NCBI GenBank assembly: GCA_019745195.1
Contig: JAIETL010000046.1
Coordinates: forward strand, 1 to 64,000
Reading direction: 5' to 3'
Length of the DNA stretch: 64,000 nucleotides
Origin: Beijerinckiaceae bacterium
GTDB lineage: Bacteria > Pseudomonadota > Alphaproteobacteria > Rhizobiales > Beijerinckiaceae
The position numbers were made by a program, and so were the translations under genes. Shown one piece after another: positions 8,662 through 16,568 of this stretch; within the stretch, counting starts at the first letter, position 1, and each line of letters opens with the position of its first letter. Below the pieces are notes generated by a model, which did no database searches, was not told the DNA's origin, and saw only the letters and a program-made list of their open reading frames with translations.

Positions 8662-10056
8662 TCATTTCGCAACCTTGCGGGGCGCGCGCGCCGCGATCTC
8701 CGCGACCAGCTCCGTGACATGACTGACGCGCTTGAGGCTTAAGCCCGCGACGTCGCCCTGATCGCCGCCGCCGGGCAGCGTCGCGGATTCGAATCCGAGC
8801 TTGGCGGCCTCGCGCAGCCGCGCCGGCGTGACCGAGACGGGGCGCACGGCTCCCGACAACGCGATCTCGCCGAAATGCACGCCTTCGGGCGGCAGGATCG
8901 CGCCGGTCAGCGAGGAGACGAGCGCTGCCGCCACCGCGAGGTCCGCCGCCGGCTCGTTGACGCGCAAGCCCCCCGCGACATTGAGATAGACGTCGTGCTG
9001 GCCGAGCCTCAGGCCGCCATGGGTCTCCAGCACCGCCAGCACCATAGCGAGCCGACTGGTTTCCCAGCCGACGACGGCGCGGCGCGGGGTGCCCAGCGAA
9101 GTCGGGGCGACCAGCGCCTGGATCTCGACCAGTACCGGCCGCGTGCCCTCGATGCCGGCGAAGACGGCCGCGCCCGGCGCTGCCTGGTCGCGTCCGGCGA
9201 GAAACAGCGCGGACGGGTTCGAGACTTCGGACAGACCTTTCCCGGTCATCTCGAAGACGCCGATCTCATCGGTCGCGCCAAAACGGTTCTTCTGGCCGCG
9301 CAGGATGCGGAAGGCGTGCGCGCCCTCGCCCTCGAAGGAGAGCACGGCGTCGACCATGTGCTCGACGACGCGCGGCCCAGCGATCTGGCCGTCCTTGGTG
9401 ACGTGGCCGACGAGGATCATGCACGCGCCGCTCACCTTGGCATAGCGGATCAACGCCTGCGCCGAGCCGCGCACCTGCGTCACCGTGCCGGGCGCGCTCT
9501 CGACCTCGCCGGACCACATGGTCTGGATCGAATCGATTACCACCAGCGCCGGGCGCTCGCCCTGCGACAGCGTCGCGATGATGTCCTCGACATTGGTCTC
9601 CGCCGCGAGATCGACCGGCGCATGGGCGAGCCCCATCCGTTCGGCGCGCAGCCGGACCTGACCGGTCGATTCCTCGCCCGAGACATAGACGACGCGGCGT
9701 CCCGCCAGTGCGAGCGCGGCACAGGCCTGCATCAGCAACGTCGACTTGCCGATGCCGGGATCGCCGCCGATCAGCAGCACCGAGCCCGGCACGAAGCCGC
9801 CGCCCGTGACGCGGTCGAGTTCGCCGATCCCTGAGCGGATGCGGGGCGCGTCCTGCGTCTCGCCTTTCAGCGTCTCCAGCGCGAAGACGCGGCCTCTGGG
9901 CTTGGCCCCCGATGAGCCACGTGCGCCGGGGACCGGCGCTGCCTGCGCCTCCTCCGACAGCGAGGACCAGGTACCGCAGGAATCGCACTTCCCCTGCCAG
10001 CGGTGATAAACCGCGCCGCAGGCCTGGCAGATATAGGTAGGGCCGCGCTTGGCCAT
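8662..10056 (-). CDS. radA: DNA repair protein RadA
   Basis: This 464-residue RadA (Sms) is a branch-migration ATPase acting with RecA. The N-terminus has a zinc finger with Cys10, Cys13, Cys24 and Cys27. A RecA-like core follows with Walker A GGDPGIGKST, the Walker B strand ending VVIDSIQT, and the RadA-specific KNRFG motif (QKNRFGAT). The C-terminal part is the Lon-protease-like domain (LNVAGGLRVNEPAADLAVAA). The start is ATG 10056 (MAKRGPTYICQACG); extending upstream runs into a palindromic repeat, so the longer form is rejected. Follows alr and precedes cvpA. Confidence 0.96.
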   Translation of the reverse strand: MAKRGPTYICQACGAVYHRWQGKCDSCGTWSSLSEEAQAAPVPGARGSSGAKPRGRVFALETLKGETQDAPRIRSGIGELDRVTGGGFVPGSVLLIGGDPGIGKSTLLMQACAALALAGRRVVYVSGEESTGQVRLRAERMGLAHAPVDLAAETNVEDIIATLSQGERPALVVIDSIQTMWSGEVESAPGTVTQVRGSAQALIRYAKVSGACMILVGHVTKDGQIAGPRVVEHMVDAVLSFEGEGAHAFRILRGQKNRFGATDEIGVFEMTGKGLSEVSNPSALFLAGRDQAAPGAAVFAGIEGTRPVLVEIQALVAPTSLGTPRRAVVGWETSRLAMVLAVLETHGGLRLGQHDVYLNVAGGLRVNEPAADLAVAAALVSSLTGAILPPEGVHFGEIALSGAVRPVSVTPARLREAAKLGFESATLPGGGDQGDVAGLSLKRVSHVTELVAEIAARAPRKVAK

Positions 10057-10069
10057 CAGGCGAACCCCG

Positions 10070-10204
10070 CTGTCATTCCGGGGCTTCGCGATAGCGAAGA
10101 ACCCTGAACCCACGATGGGGCGAGACCCACGGACAGTGCGATCGAGCGCGCTCGCCCGGTCGTGGGTTCCGGTTTCGCGGCTGCGCCGCGCCCCGGAATG
10201 ACAG
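10070..10204. repeat. Palindromic intergenic element between alr and radA
   Basis: A 135-base element with perfect 14-base outer arms (CTGTCATTCCGGGG / CCCCGGAATGACAG) and a perfect inner pair (GAACCCACGA / TCGTGGGTTC). It starts 13 bases from the radA start codon and ends 20 bases from the alr stop. Its TGTCATTCCGGGGC end resembles intergenic repeats common in Hyphomicrobiales, but no second copy is present in this window. Confidence 0.75.
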
Positions 10205-10224
10205 GAGGTGGGCCCGCCACCGCG

Positions 10225-11355
10225 TCACGCCCCGACATAACGCCGCGCATAGCGCTTGCCGAGGCTGGTCAATATCTCGTAGCCGCTGGTCTTCGCGCCC
10301 GCGCCCACGGCCTCCAGATCGAGCGGGCCGCCGATCAGGGTGACGGATGCGCCGCGCTCCACCGCGCTTACCGGCGCATCGCTGACATCGACGATGATCA
10401 GGTCCATCGAGACGGTGCCGACAAAGGGGCAGAGCACGCCGCCGACCACGGCCGAGCCGCCCGTCGTCTCGTCGGTCCAGCTCGCATTGCGGGGATAGCC
10501 GTCGGCATAGCCGAGATGGATCGTCGCCAGCCGGCGCTTGCCCTTGGCCGTCCAGCGCCCGTTATAGCCGACCTGCGTGCCGGCCTCGACCTCGCGTAGC
10601 TGGATGATGCGGGCTTCCAGCGCGATCACCGGCAGCATGGGATTGGGCCGGCCCGGTGTCGGATTGCCGCCATAGAGCGCATAGCCCGGCCGGGTCAGAG
10701 CATAAGACGGGCAATCTCTGAGGAAGTGGCCCGACGAGTTCTTCAGCGAGGCCGGGATGCCGGGCAGGGCGGCCGCGATCTCGGCGAAGGCTGCGACCTG
10801 GCGTGCGTTGGCGGGGTCGGCCTCGTCCTCGGAAGAGGCGAAATGGCTCATCACCAGACCGATGCCGGCTGCCGCGATCACGCTGCCGCGTTCGCGGGCG
10901 AGGCTGAGGCCTTCGCCCGGCCAAAGCCCGAGCCGGTTCATCGCCGTGTCGACATGCAGCGCGGCGGGGCGGACCTGCGCGCCGCTCTGGCGGAACGAGG
11001 CCCAGTCGAGCAGTTCCTCATGCGAGCCCAGCACCGGCGAGAGAGCGTGCTGCGCATAGGTTCCGCAGGTTCCGGGCAGCAGGCCGTTCAGCACATAGAT
11101 CGTCGCTTCGGGAGCGACCGCGCGGGCGCGAATGGCCTCCGAAAGATGGGCGACGAAGAAGGTCTTGCAGCCGGCCGCTTTCAGCGCGGTGACGGCGGGC
11201 TCGATGCCGACGCCATAGGCGTTCGCCTTGACGACCGCGGCGGCCTCCGTCCCGGCGCGCGCGCCGAGCGTCCGCCAGTTGGCGACGAGAGCGCCGAGAT
11301 CGATGGTCAGCGTCGCTCCGGCGCTGCCGGCGTCGGGCGTGTCGAAGGCGCTCAC
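10225..11355 (-). CDS. alr: Alanine racemase
   Basis: This 376-residue PLP enzyme makes D-alanine for peptidoglycan. The PLP lysine lies in AAVVKANAYGVG (Lys43). HVDTAMNRLGL is the conserved barrel segment, and the opposite catalytic tyrosine region is GTQVGYNGRW; GTVSMDLIIVDV is the family C-terminal motif. The start is GTG 11355, whose last two bases overlap the dnaB stop in a GTGA junction, which implies translational coupling. No in-frame ATG gives the expected N-terminus. Confidence 0.95.
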   Translation of the reverse strand: MSAFDTPDAGSAGATLTIDLGALVANWRTLGARAGTEAAAVVKANAYGVGIEPAVTALKAAGCKTFFVAHLSEAIRARAVAPEATIYVLNGLLPGTCGTYAQHALSPVLGSHEELLDWASFRQSGAQVRPAALHVDTAMNRLGLWPGEGLSLARERGSVIAAAGIGLVMSHFASSEDEADPANARQVAAFAEIAAALPGIPASLKNSSGHFLRDCPSYALTRPGYALYGGNPTPGRPNPMLPVIALEARIIQLREVEAGTQVGYNGRWTAKGKRRLATIHLGYADGYPRNASWTDETTGGSAVVGGVLCPFVGTVSMDLIIVDVSDAPVSAVERGASVTLIGGPLDLEAVGAGAKTSGYEILTSLGKRYARRYVGA

Positions 11356-12839
11356 AGGTGGTCCGGCAGGCGCGATTCGTCGGCGCGGTCGGAGAAGCGG
11401 GTCACCTCGGCGTCGAACTGGAGCTGGACCGTGCCGGTGGGGCCATGGCGCTGCTTGCCGATGATCAGCTCGGCGAGGCCGTGCGCCGCTTCCATCTCGA
11501 CGATCCACTTGTTGTGTTCTTCGGTGCCGGGCCGCGGCTCCTTGCCCTTGAGATAATACTCCTCGCGATAGACGAACATAACAACGTCGGCGTCCTGCTC
11601 GATCGAGCCAGATTCGCGCAGGTCCGAGAGCTGCGGGCGCTTGTCGTCGCGGCTCTCGACCTGACGCGAGAGCTGGGAGAGCGCCACGATCGGCACGGCG
11701 AGTTCCTTGGCGAGCGCCTTCAGGCTGGTGGTGATTTCGGTCAGCTCCTGCACCCGGTTCTGGCCGTTCTTGGCCGAGCCGGAGAGAAGTTGGAGATAGT
11801 CGATGAACAGGATGTCGAGGCCCTTCTGGCGCTTCAGCCGCCGGGCGCGGGCCATCAATTGCGCGATCGAGATGCCGCCGGTCTGGTCGATGTAAAGCGG
11901 CAGTTTCTCGATCTGCGCGGCGACGTCGGTCAGACGGGCGAAATCGGCCTCGGTGATGCGGCCCTGCCTGATCTTGTAGGAGGAGATGCCCGACTGCTCG
12001 GCGACGATGCGGGTCGCAAGCTGGTCGGACGACATTTCGAGCGAGAAGAAGCCGACGATGCCGCCATCGACGCTCTTGATCGAGCCGTCCTCCTGGCGCT
12101 CGCCGCGCCAGGCCTTGGCGATGTTGAAGGCGATGTTGGTGGCGAGCGAGGTCTTGCCCATGGCCGGGCGGCCGGCGAGGATGATCAGATCGGAACCCTG
12201 CAGCCCACCCATGCGGTGGTCGAGATCACGCAGGCCCGACGACAGGCCCGACAACCCGCCGGCGCGCTGATAGGCGTTGGCCGCCATGTCGATGGCGGTG
12301 CGCAGCGCGCCGTCGAACTTCTGGAAGCCGCCCTCGTAGCGGCCCTTTTCGGCCAGTTCGTAGAGCTTGCGTTCGGCCTCCTCGATCTGCTCGCGCGGGG
12401 CGAGGTCGATGGGCGAATCATAGGCGACGTTGACGAGGTCCTCGCCGACGCCGATCAACTGCCGCCGGATGGCGAGGTCGTAGACCGTGCGACCGTAATC
12501 CTGAGCGTTGATGACGGTCGTCGCCTCGGCGGCGAGGCGGGCGAGATATTGCGAGGCGGTGATGCCGCCGAGATCCATCTCGCCGACGAAGGTCTTCAAA
12601 GTGATCGGGCTCGCGATCTTGCCGGCCCGAATCAGGCTCGCCGTCTGGTCGAAGATGCGCTGGTGGATGGGCTCGTAGAAATGGTCCGGCAGCAGGAAGT
12701 CCGAGACGCGGTAGAAGGCGTCGTTGTTGACCAGGATCGCGCCCAGCAGCGCCTGCTCGGCCTCGATGTTCTGAGGCTGGACGCGGTAGTCCGGCTCGCG
12801 GGCGTCGAGGCGGGTGACGAGGGCGGTTGCTGGGGCCAT
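11352..12839 (-). CDS. dnaB: Replicative DNA helicase DnaB
   Basis: A 495-residue hexameric helicase that unwinds DNA at the replication fork. The N-terminal DnaB domain begins at PQNIEAEQALLGAIL (about residue 22). The RecA-like C-terminal domain has Walker A AGRPAMGKTS, Walker B LDILFIDYLQLL, the segment KALAKELAVPIVALSQLSR, and the arginine-finger region near SDLRESGSIEQDAD. In related genomes it follows rplI; here a VapBC pair separates them. Overlaps alr by four bases. Confidence 0.97.
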   Translation of the reverse strand: MAPATALVTRLDAREPDYRVQPQNIEAEQALLGAILVNNDAFYRVSDFLLPDHFYEPIHQRIFDQTASLIRAGKIASPITLKTFVGEMDLGGITASQYLARLAAEATTVINAQDYGRTVYDLAIRRQLIGVGEDLVNVAYDSPIDLAPREQIEEAERKLYELAEKGRYEGGFQKFDGALRTAIDMAANAYQRAGGLSGLSSGLRDLDHRMGGLQGSDLIILAGRPAMGKTSLATNIAFNIAKAWRGERQEDGSIKSVDGGIVGFFSLEMSSDQLATRIVAEQSGISSYKIRQGRITEADFARLTDVAAQIEKLPLYIDQTGGISIAQLMARARRLKRQKGLDILFIDYLQLLSGSAKNGQNRVQELTEITTSLKALAKELAVPIVALSQLSRQVESRDDKRPQLSDLRESGSIEQDADVVMFVYREEYYLKGKEPRPGTEEHNKWIVEMEAAHGLAELIIGKQRHGPTGTVQLQFDAEVTRFSDRADESRLPDHL

Positions 12840-12967
12840 GGGTGCCGTAGATCGGATCAGGTTGAGCCTGTGTCATTATCGGGATTTGACAGCGACGCGA
12901 GTCGGGAATCGGATTTGCACCGTAATCCACAAGCGTGGTCGAGATTGACAGGAGCATGTCACGCTGT

Positions 12968-13003
12968 CTGCCATCAAGCCATCAGTTGCCATCTTGATGG
13001 CAG
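12968..13003. promoter_or_regulatory. Inverted repeat upstream of vapBC, probable operator
   Basis: Perfect 11-base inverted arms CTGCCATCAAG (12968-12978) and CTTGATGGCAG (12993-13003) surround a 14-base spacer. A further half-site, CTGCCATC, occurs at 13024-13031. The element lies 59 bases before the antitoxin ATG. VapB antitoxins normally repress their own operon by binding such palindromes, so this is probably the VapBC operator. The repeat is seen; its function is inferred. Confidence 0.55.
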
Positions 13004-13062
13004 GCGCTCCGCAGCCTAATATTCCTGCCATCCTGTGATCCCGATGTACGGAGGAGATTGAC

Positions 13063-13311
13063 ATGGCCGAACCACAACTCTCTGTCCGAAGCGCGCGGGC
13101 GCGCGACATCGCTCATAGGCTTGCACAGCGCGAAAAACGCACTGTTGCGCAGGTCGTCGAACGAGCGCTGGAGCGCTATGAGGCAAGCGAGACCGGTCGA
13201 GAACCAGCGGCCCAGTTTTACGCTCGTCTGCGCGCAGAGTCCGCGACTGATATTGATCTGGAAGCCGTCATTCGTGAAAATCGTAAGCCGAATCCCGGCA
13301 TCGATCTGTGA
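13063..13311 (+). CDS. vapB: VapB-type antitoxin
   Basis: An 82-residue, mostly helical, charged protein just ahead of a PIN-domain toxin, overlapping it in a GTGA junction. The N-terminal part (SVRSARARDIAHRLAQRE, then KRTVAQVVERALERYE) resembles ribbon-helix-helix/Rv0623-type antitoxins that bind DNA as dimers; the C-terminal part should wrap the toxin. There is an excellent ribosome binding site (GGAGGAG at 13050-13056). The call depends on the toxin and layout more than on a motif of its own. Confidence 0.72.
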   Translation: MAEPQLSVRSARARDIAHRLAQREKRTVAQVVERALERYEASETGREPAAQFYARLRAESATDIDLEAVIRENRKPNPGIDL

Positions 13312-13721
13312 TCTTCGTCGATACCAATCTCATCTCGGAAACCCTGAACATCGTGCCGACACGTCACGTCGAAGCATGGCTTGCGCGTCATGACGAGGAA
13401 CTCGCGCTATCGTCCGTCGTGATCGCCGAGGTCGCCTTCGGTATTCAGAAGATCAGGCCTGACGAGCGAGCCAAACGGCTGGAGGGCGGTCTTCAAACGC
13501 TGCGACGACGTTTCGCCGGTCGCATCTTCCCGTTCACCGAAGAAGCGGCGTTGACTTATGGCGAGGTAATGGGGCGGGCAGCGCGGCGAGGCGTCCAGAT
13601 GTCTGGCGCCGACGGCATGATCGCAGCCATCGCCTTGGTGAATGGCGGCCAACTCGCAACGCGCAACGTCAGAGACTTCAAGGACACGGGGCTGACGATC
13701 ATCAATCCTTGGGACATTTAA
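13308..13721 (+). CDS. vapC: VapC-type PIN-domain toxin (FitB-like ribonuclease)
   Basis: This 137-residue PIN-domain protein has the acidic metal-binding set expected of VapC ribonucleases: Asp5 (FVDTN), Glu41 (VIAEVAFGI), Asp102 (SGADGMIAA) and the C-terminal ATRNVRDF around 117-124. Pattern and length fit the FitB/VapC subfamily, which cleaves tRNA or rRNA when free of antitoxin. It starts at GTG 13308, overlapping the antitoxin stop. The pair is on the plus strand inside an otherwise minus-strand conserved block, and its codon use looks more AT-tolerant than that of the neighbours, which suggests acquisition. Confidence 0.85.
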   Translation: MIFVDTNLISETLNIVPTRHVEAWLARHDEELALSSVVIAEVAFGIQKIRPDERAKRLEGGLQTLRRRFAGRIFPFTEEAALTYGEVMGRAARRGVQMSGADGMIAAIALVNGGQLATRNVRDFKDTGLTIINPWDI

Positions 13722-13736
13722 TCGGGCTGCGGCCAC

Positions 13737-13766
13737 AAAAAAGCGCCGCGATCGCTCGCGACGCCT
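13737..13766 (-). terminator. Rho-independent terminator after rplI
   Basis: Read on the minus strand, GCGTCGCGAGCGATCGCGGCGC forms an eight-pair stem with one G-T pair, followed by six T residues (plus-strand A run 13737-13742). It lies 27 bases past the rplI stop. On the plus strand it could also weakly end vapBC. Confidence 0.7.
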
Positions 13767-13793
13767 TTCGTTACTCCGACCGAAGCCCAAATC

Positions 13794-14357
13794 TCAGCGA
13801 TCGTCCTCGCCGGCTTCCGCCAGCGCCGCGCCGACTTCCAGCCCGAGATCGTCGAGGTCGAACTCCTCGCGGGCCGTGACATTCTCGCCGCGGACCTGGC
13901 GCTCGGCTTCTTCCTTCGAGCGGGCGACGTTGATCGTCACCGTGACCGAAACCTCCGGGTGCAGCACGACCGGGACGGTGTGCAGGCCCAGCGTCTTGAT
14001 CGGCGCGTTGAGGGTGATCTGGCTGCGGCCGACATGGAAGCCGTCGGTGGTCAGCGATTCGGCGATGTCGCGGGTCGAGACCGAGCCGTAGAGCACGCCG
14101 GATTCGCCCGACTGGCGCAGGATGACGACGGAGTGGCCGTCCAGCGTCTCGGCGACCTTGTCGGCTTCCGACTTCAGCTCAAGGTTGCGGGTTTCGAGCT
14201 CGATCTTCTGGCTCTCGAAGCGCTTGCGGTTCTCGTCGGTGGCGCGCAGCGCCTTGCCACGCGCAAGCAGGTAGTTGCGGCCGAAGCCGTCGCGGACACG
14301 GACGACTTCGCCCATCTGGCCGAGCTTGGCGACGCGTTCGAGCAGGATCACTTCCAT
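13794..14357 (-). CDS. rplI: 50S ribosomal protein L9
   Basis: A 187-residue L9 with the conserved N-terminal RNA-binding domain ([19 protein letters not shown], then [16 protein letters not shown]), the long connecting helix and a C-terminal domain. As usual for Hyphomicrobiales, it is about 40 residues longer than the E. coli protein, with an acidic tail ([20 protein letters not shown]). It follows rpsF, rpsR and the DUF2232 gene in the conserved order and ends the operon at a terminator. Confidence 0.97.
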   Translation of the reverse strand: MEVILLERVAKLGQMGEVVRVRDGFGRNYLLARGKALRATDENRKRFESQKIELETRNLELKSEADKVAETLDGHSVVILRQSGESGVLYGSVSTRDIAESLTTDGFHVGRSQITLNAPIKTLGLHTVPVVLHPEVSVTVTINVARSKEEAERQVRGENVTAREEFDLDDLGLEVGAALAEAGEDDR

Positions 14358-14390
14358 GGTCTTATCTCCTTTGAGAGCGGTTGGGTTGTG

Positions 14391-15335
14391 TCAGGCGGTT
14401 GGAGGCGGGGGTGGAGCGGCGCGCTTGCGCAGGCCGAGCAGGGAATCGAGGAGGCCGGCGAGCGCCAGCAGGGGCGTCACGATCGCCTGCATCACGACGA
14501 GCGCGACATAGACGGAGACCAGCATCGGCGTGCGCCACGCCTTTCCGCGCGAGATGTCGTGCAGCATCGCCAGGCCGCTGAACATGCAGGTCGCAAACAG
14601 CGCGCCGGTCATCGCCGCGCCTGCGACGCCGGCAAAGCCACCAAGCGAGGCTGCGACCAGCGCGAGCGCCAGGATCAGCAGCGCCTGGCGCGGCAGGGTC
14701 GTCGAGGGAATAAAGGGCCAGGGCCGGGGCAGACGGCCCGAGAGTTGCACCGCCTTGGCGGCGAGCCAGAGATTGGTGGTGATCGTCATGACGAAGGATG
14801 CACCGATGCCGATCGGCACCGCCGGGGCGAGCGTCTGGGCGAGGTCCTGCACCTTCGTGTCGGCCGGCAACATGATCATCCGGGTGCGCACCATCTCGCC
14901 GAGCAAATTCTCGATGATGCGGACGATGACCGCGCGATAGGCCTCGAAATCGGTGGTCATGATCAGCGCGCTGCCGACGGTAGCGAGCGCGGCCGTGCCG
15001 GCTATCCAGACCAGCAGGTTGCCGAGCGGATACCATTCGACATGGGCCGCTCCGTCGTCGCGCGCCAGCAAGGCGAGATAGGCGATCCACCACGCGGGCA
15101 AGGCTATGATGATCGCAAACGCGATGCCGGCGGTGAGGCTGAGCGAGACGGCCACCGCCGCGCTTCCGGCCGCGATGGCGACGAGTCCGGCGCGGTGGTT
15201 CCAGCCGAGCGCGGCGATGAAGATCGGGAGGGGAGCGGCCGAATAAAGAAAGACGGCCAGCGGCGATCCCGTGATCACCACCGAGAACAGGAGGGCCGCG
15301 ACGAGCCCTGCTCCTATGCCGACGATCGGTAACAT
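14391..15335 (-). CDS. DUF2232 membrane protein of the rpsR-rplI cluster
   Basis: A 314-residue integral membrane protein with about eight hydrophobic segments; start at ATG 15335 (MLPIVGIGAGLVAAL). It occupies the position between rpsR and rplI where Hyphomicrobiales carry a DUF2232 protein. In other bacteria DUF2232 proteins sit beside ribosomal or sporulation genes; the function is not known. The upstream frame extension is Arg-rich and not membrane-like, so it is left out. The C-terminus ends in a Lys/Arg/Pro tail. Confidence 0.8.
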   Translation of the reverse strand: MLPIVGIGAGLVAALLFSVVITGSPLAVFLYSAAPLPIFIAALGWNHRAGLVAIAAGSAAVAVSLSLTAGIAFAIIIALPAWWIAYLALLARDDGAAHVEWYPLGNLLVWIAGTAALATVGSALIMTTDFEAYRAVIVRIIENLLGEMVRTRMIMLPADTKVQDLAQTLAPAVPIGIGASFVMTITTNLWLAAKAVQLSGRLPRPWPFIPSTTLPRQALLILALALVAASLGGFAGVAGAAMTGALFATCMFSGLAMLHDISRGKAWRTPMLVSVYVALVVMQAIVTPLLALAGLLDSLLGLRKRAAPPPPPTA

Positions 15336-15493
15336 CAATCTCGTCCTGCTGTCCCGCTGCTCGCTGGCCTGATTGGCCCGGCAGGGTGAGAGGCTTCGCC
15401 TCAACGATCCCGGAGGAGTTTCACCACCGGGCGACCTGGAAGTTCAGTGAGACCGGCGGAGCCGAGGCTCCGCCGGGTTATCTCGAAACCCGC

Positions 15494-15739
15494 TCAGCGG
15501 ATGACGTAGGGCAGCAGGCCGAGGAAGCGGGCGCGCTTGATCGCCTGGGCGAGCTCGCGCTGCTTCTTGGCGGAGACCGCCGTGATGCGCGACGGCACGA
15601 TCTTGCCGCGCTCGGAGATGTAGCGCGAGAGCAGGCGCACATCCTTGTAGTCGATCTTCGGAGCGCCTTCGCCCGAGAAGGGGCAGGACTTGCGGCGGCG
15701 GAAGAAAGGGCGACGGGCGCCGGCTGATGCAGTGGACAT
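15494..15739 (-). CDS. rpsR: 30S ribosomal protein S18
   Basis: An 81-residue S18 showing the family signature across [19 protein letters not shown] and [20 protein letters not shown]. It binds S6 on the small-subunit platform. It starts three bases after the rpsF stop, so the two are translated together. Confidence 0.97.
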   Translation of the reverse strand: MSTASAGARRPFFRRRKSCPFSGEGAPKIDYKDVRLLSRYISERGKIVPSRITAVSAKKQRELAQAIKRARFLGLLPYVIR

Positions 15740-15742
15740 GGA

Positions 15743-16222
15743 TCAGGCCTCCGCGCTTATGGTTTCGGGAGCGGCTTCGTCGTCGCGGCGCGGACGGTCG
15801 CGACGCGGGCCGCGATCGCCGCCACGGTCGAAACGGTCGCCGCCGCCACCGGGGCCTCCGCGGTCGAAGCGGTCGCCCCGTTCGCCGCGGTCGTCACGGT
15901 CGCGCTTCTGCAGCATGGCCGACTGGCCTTCCTCGAGTTCCTCGACGCGGATGGTCAGGAAGCGGAGGATGTCTTCGTTGATGCGCATCTGGCGCTCCAT
16001 CTCCAGCACGGCGGCGGAGGGGGCGTTGATGTTCAGCAGCGAGTAATGCGCCTTGCGATTCTTCTTGATGCGATAGCCCAGCGACTTGACACCCCAGTAC
16101 TCGACCTTGGGGACAGAGCCGCCATTCGCCTCGATGATGCCCTTGTACTGTTCGACAAGAGCCTCGACCTGCTGCGCGCTGACATCCTGCCGCGCCATCA
16201 GCACATGTTCGTACAATGCCAT
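15743..16222 (-). CDS. rpsF: 30S ribosomal protein S6 with RGG-like tail
   Basis: This 159-residue S6 has the ferredoxin-like core in the first 100 residues ([52 protein letters not shown]). The C-terminal 50 residues are low-complexity Asp/Arg/Gly with an imperfect duplication of GGDRFDRGG, an RNA-binding type of composition. First gene of the rpsF-rpsR-DUF2232-rplI operon. The frame is open upstream of ATG 16222 but not family-like. Confidence 0.96.
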   Translation of the reverse strand: MALYEHVLMARQDVSAQQVEALVEQYKGIIEANGGSVPKVEYWGVKSLGYRIKKNRKAHYSLLNINAPSAAVLEMERQMRINEDILRFLTIRVEELEEGQSAMLQKRDRDDRGERGDRFDRGGPGGGGDRFDRGGDRGPRRDRPRRDDEAAPETISAEA

Positions 16223-16568
16223 GATTGGCCTTTCTGTTTCACCCTGCTTCGCCCGGCGCGGAGCCCTCCGAGCCCTGGAACAGGCCCGACAGGATTTCAT
16301 CGAAGGCGGAGACACGGGATGACGGCTCGCGAGACGCGAACCTGCGGCGAAGACCTCGCAAAGAGGACAAACGCCGCCATCCGTTCAGCCCCCGGCCGAA
16401 CAAGCAGAGGCGCTCGTTACAGGTTGCGGGCGCGTCGCGCAACCTGAATCGGCCGCTTTGTCGTGCGGAAGCTGCCGGAAATTGCATCACGCTGCTTGAC
16501 TTGCCCCGGCTGGCGATGTGACTGCGCCGTCTCGATGACCAAAGCGTGACAATCGAAGGTTCCGAGGC
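16223..16568. other. Divergent intergenic region between rpsF and fabD
   Basis: This 346-base stretch has no supportable gene and should hold the promoters of the rpsF operon (minus) and of fabD (plus). The only clear structure is a perfect 9-base inverted repeat (CAGGTTGCG / CGCAACCTG, 16420-16446, loop of nine). A TTGACT resembling a -35 element occurs at 16496-16501, but no convincing -10 follows. An autoregulatory rpsF leader is possible but cannot be confirmed by eye. Confidence 0.5.

Noticed and set aside
16420-16446. rpsF autoregulatory leader (S6:S18 binding motif)
   Set aside because: The inverted repeat is clear but lies nearly 200 bases from rpsF and the known bulged motif could not be recognised by eye, so it is only noted as a hairpin.
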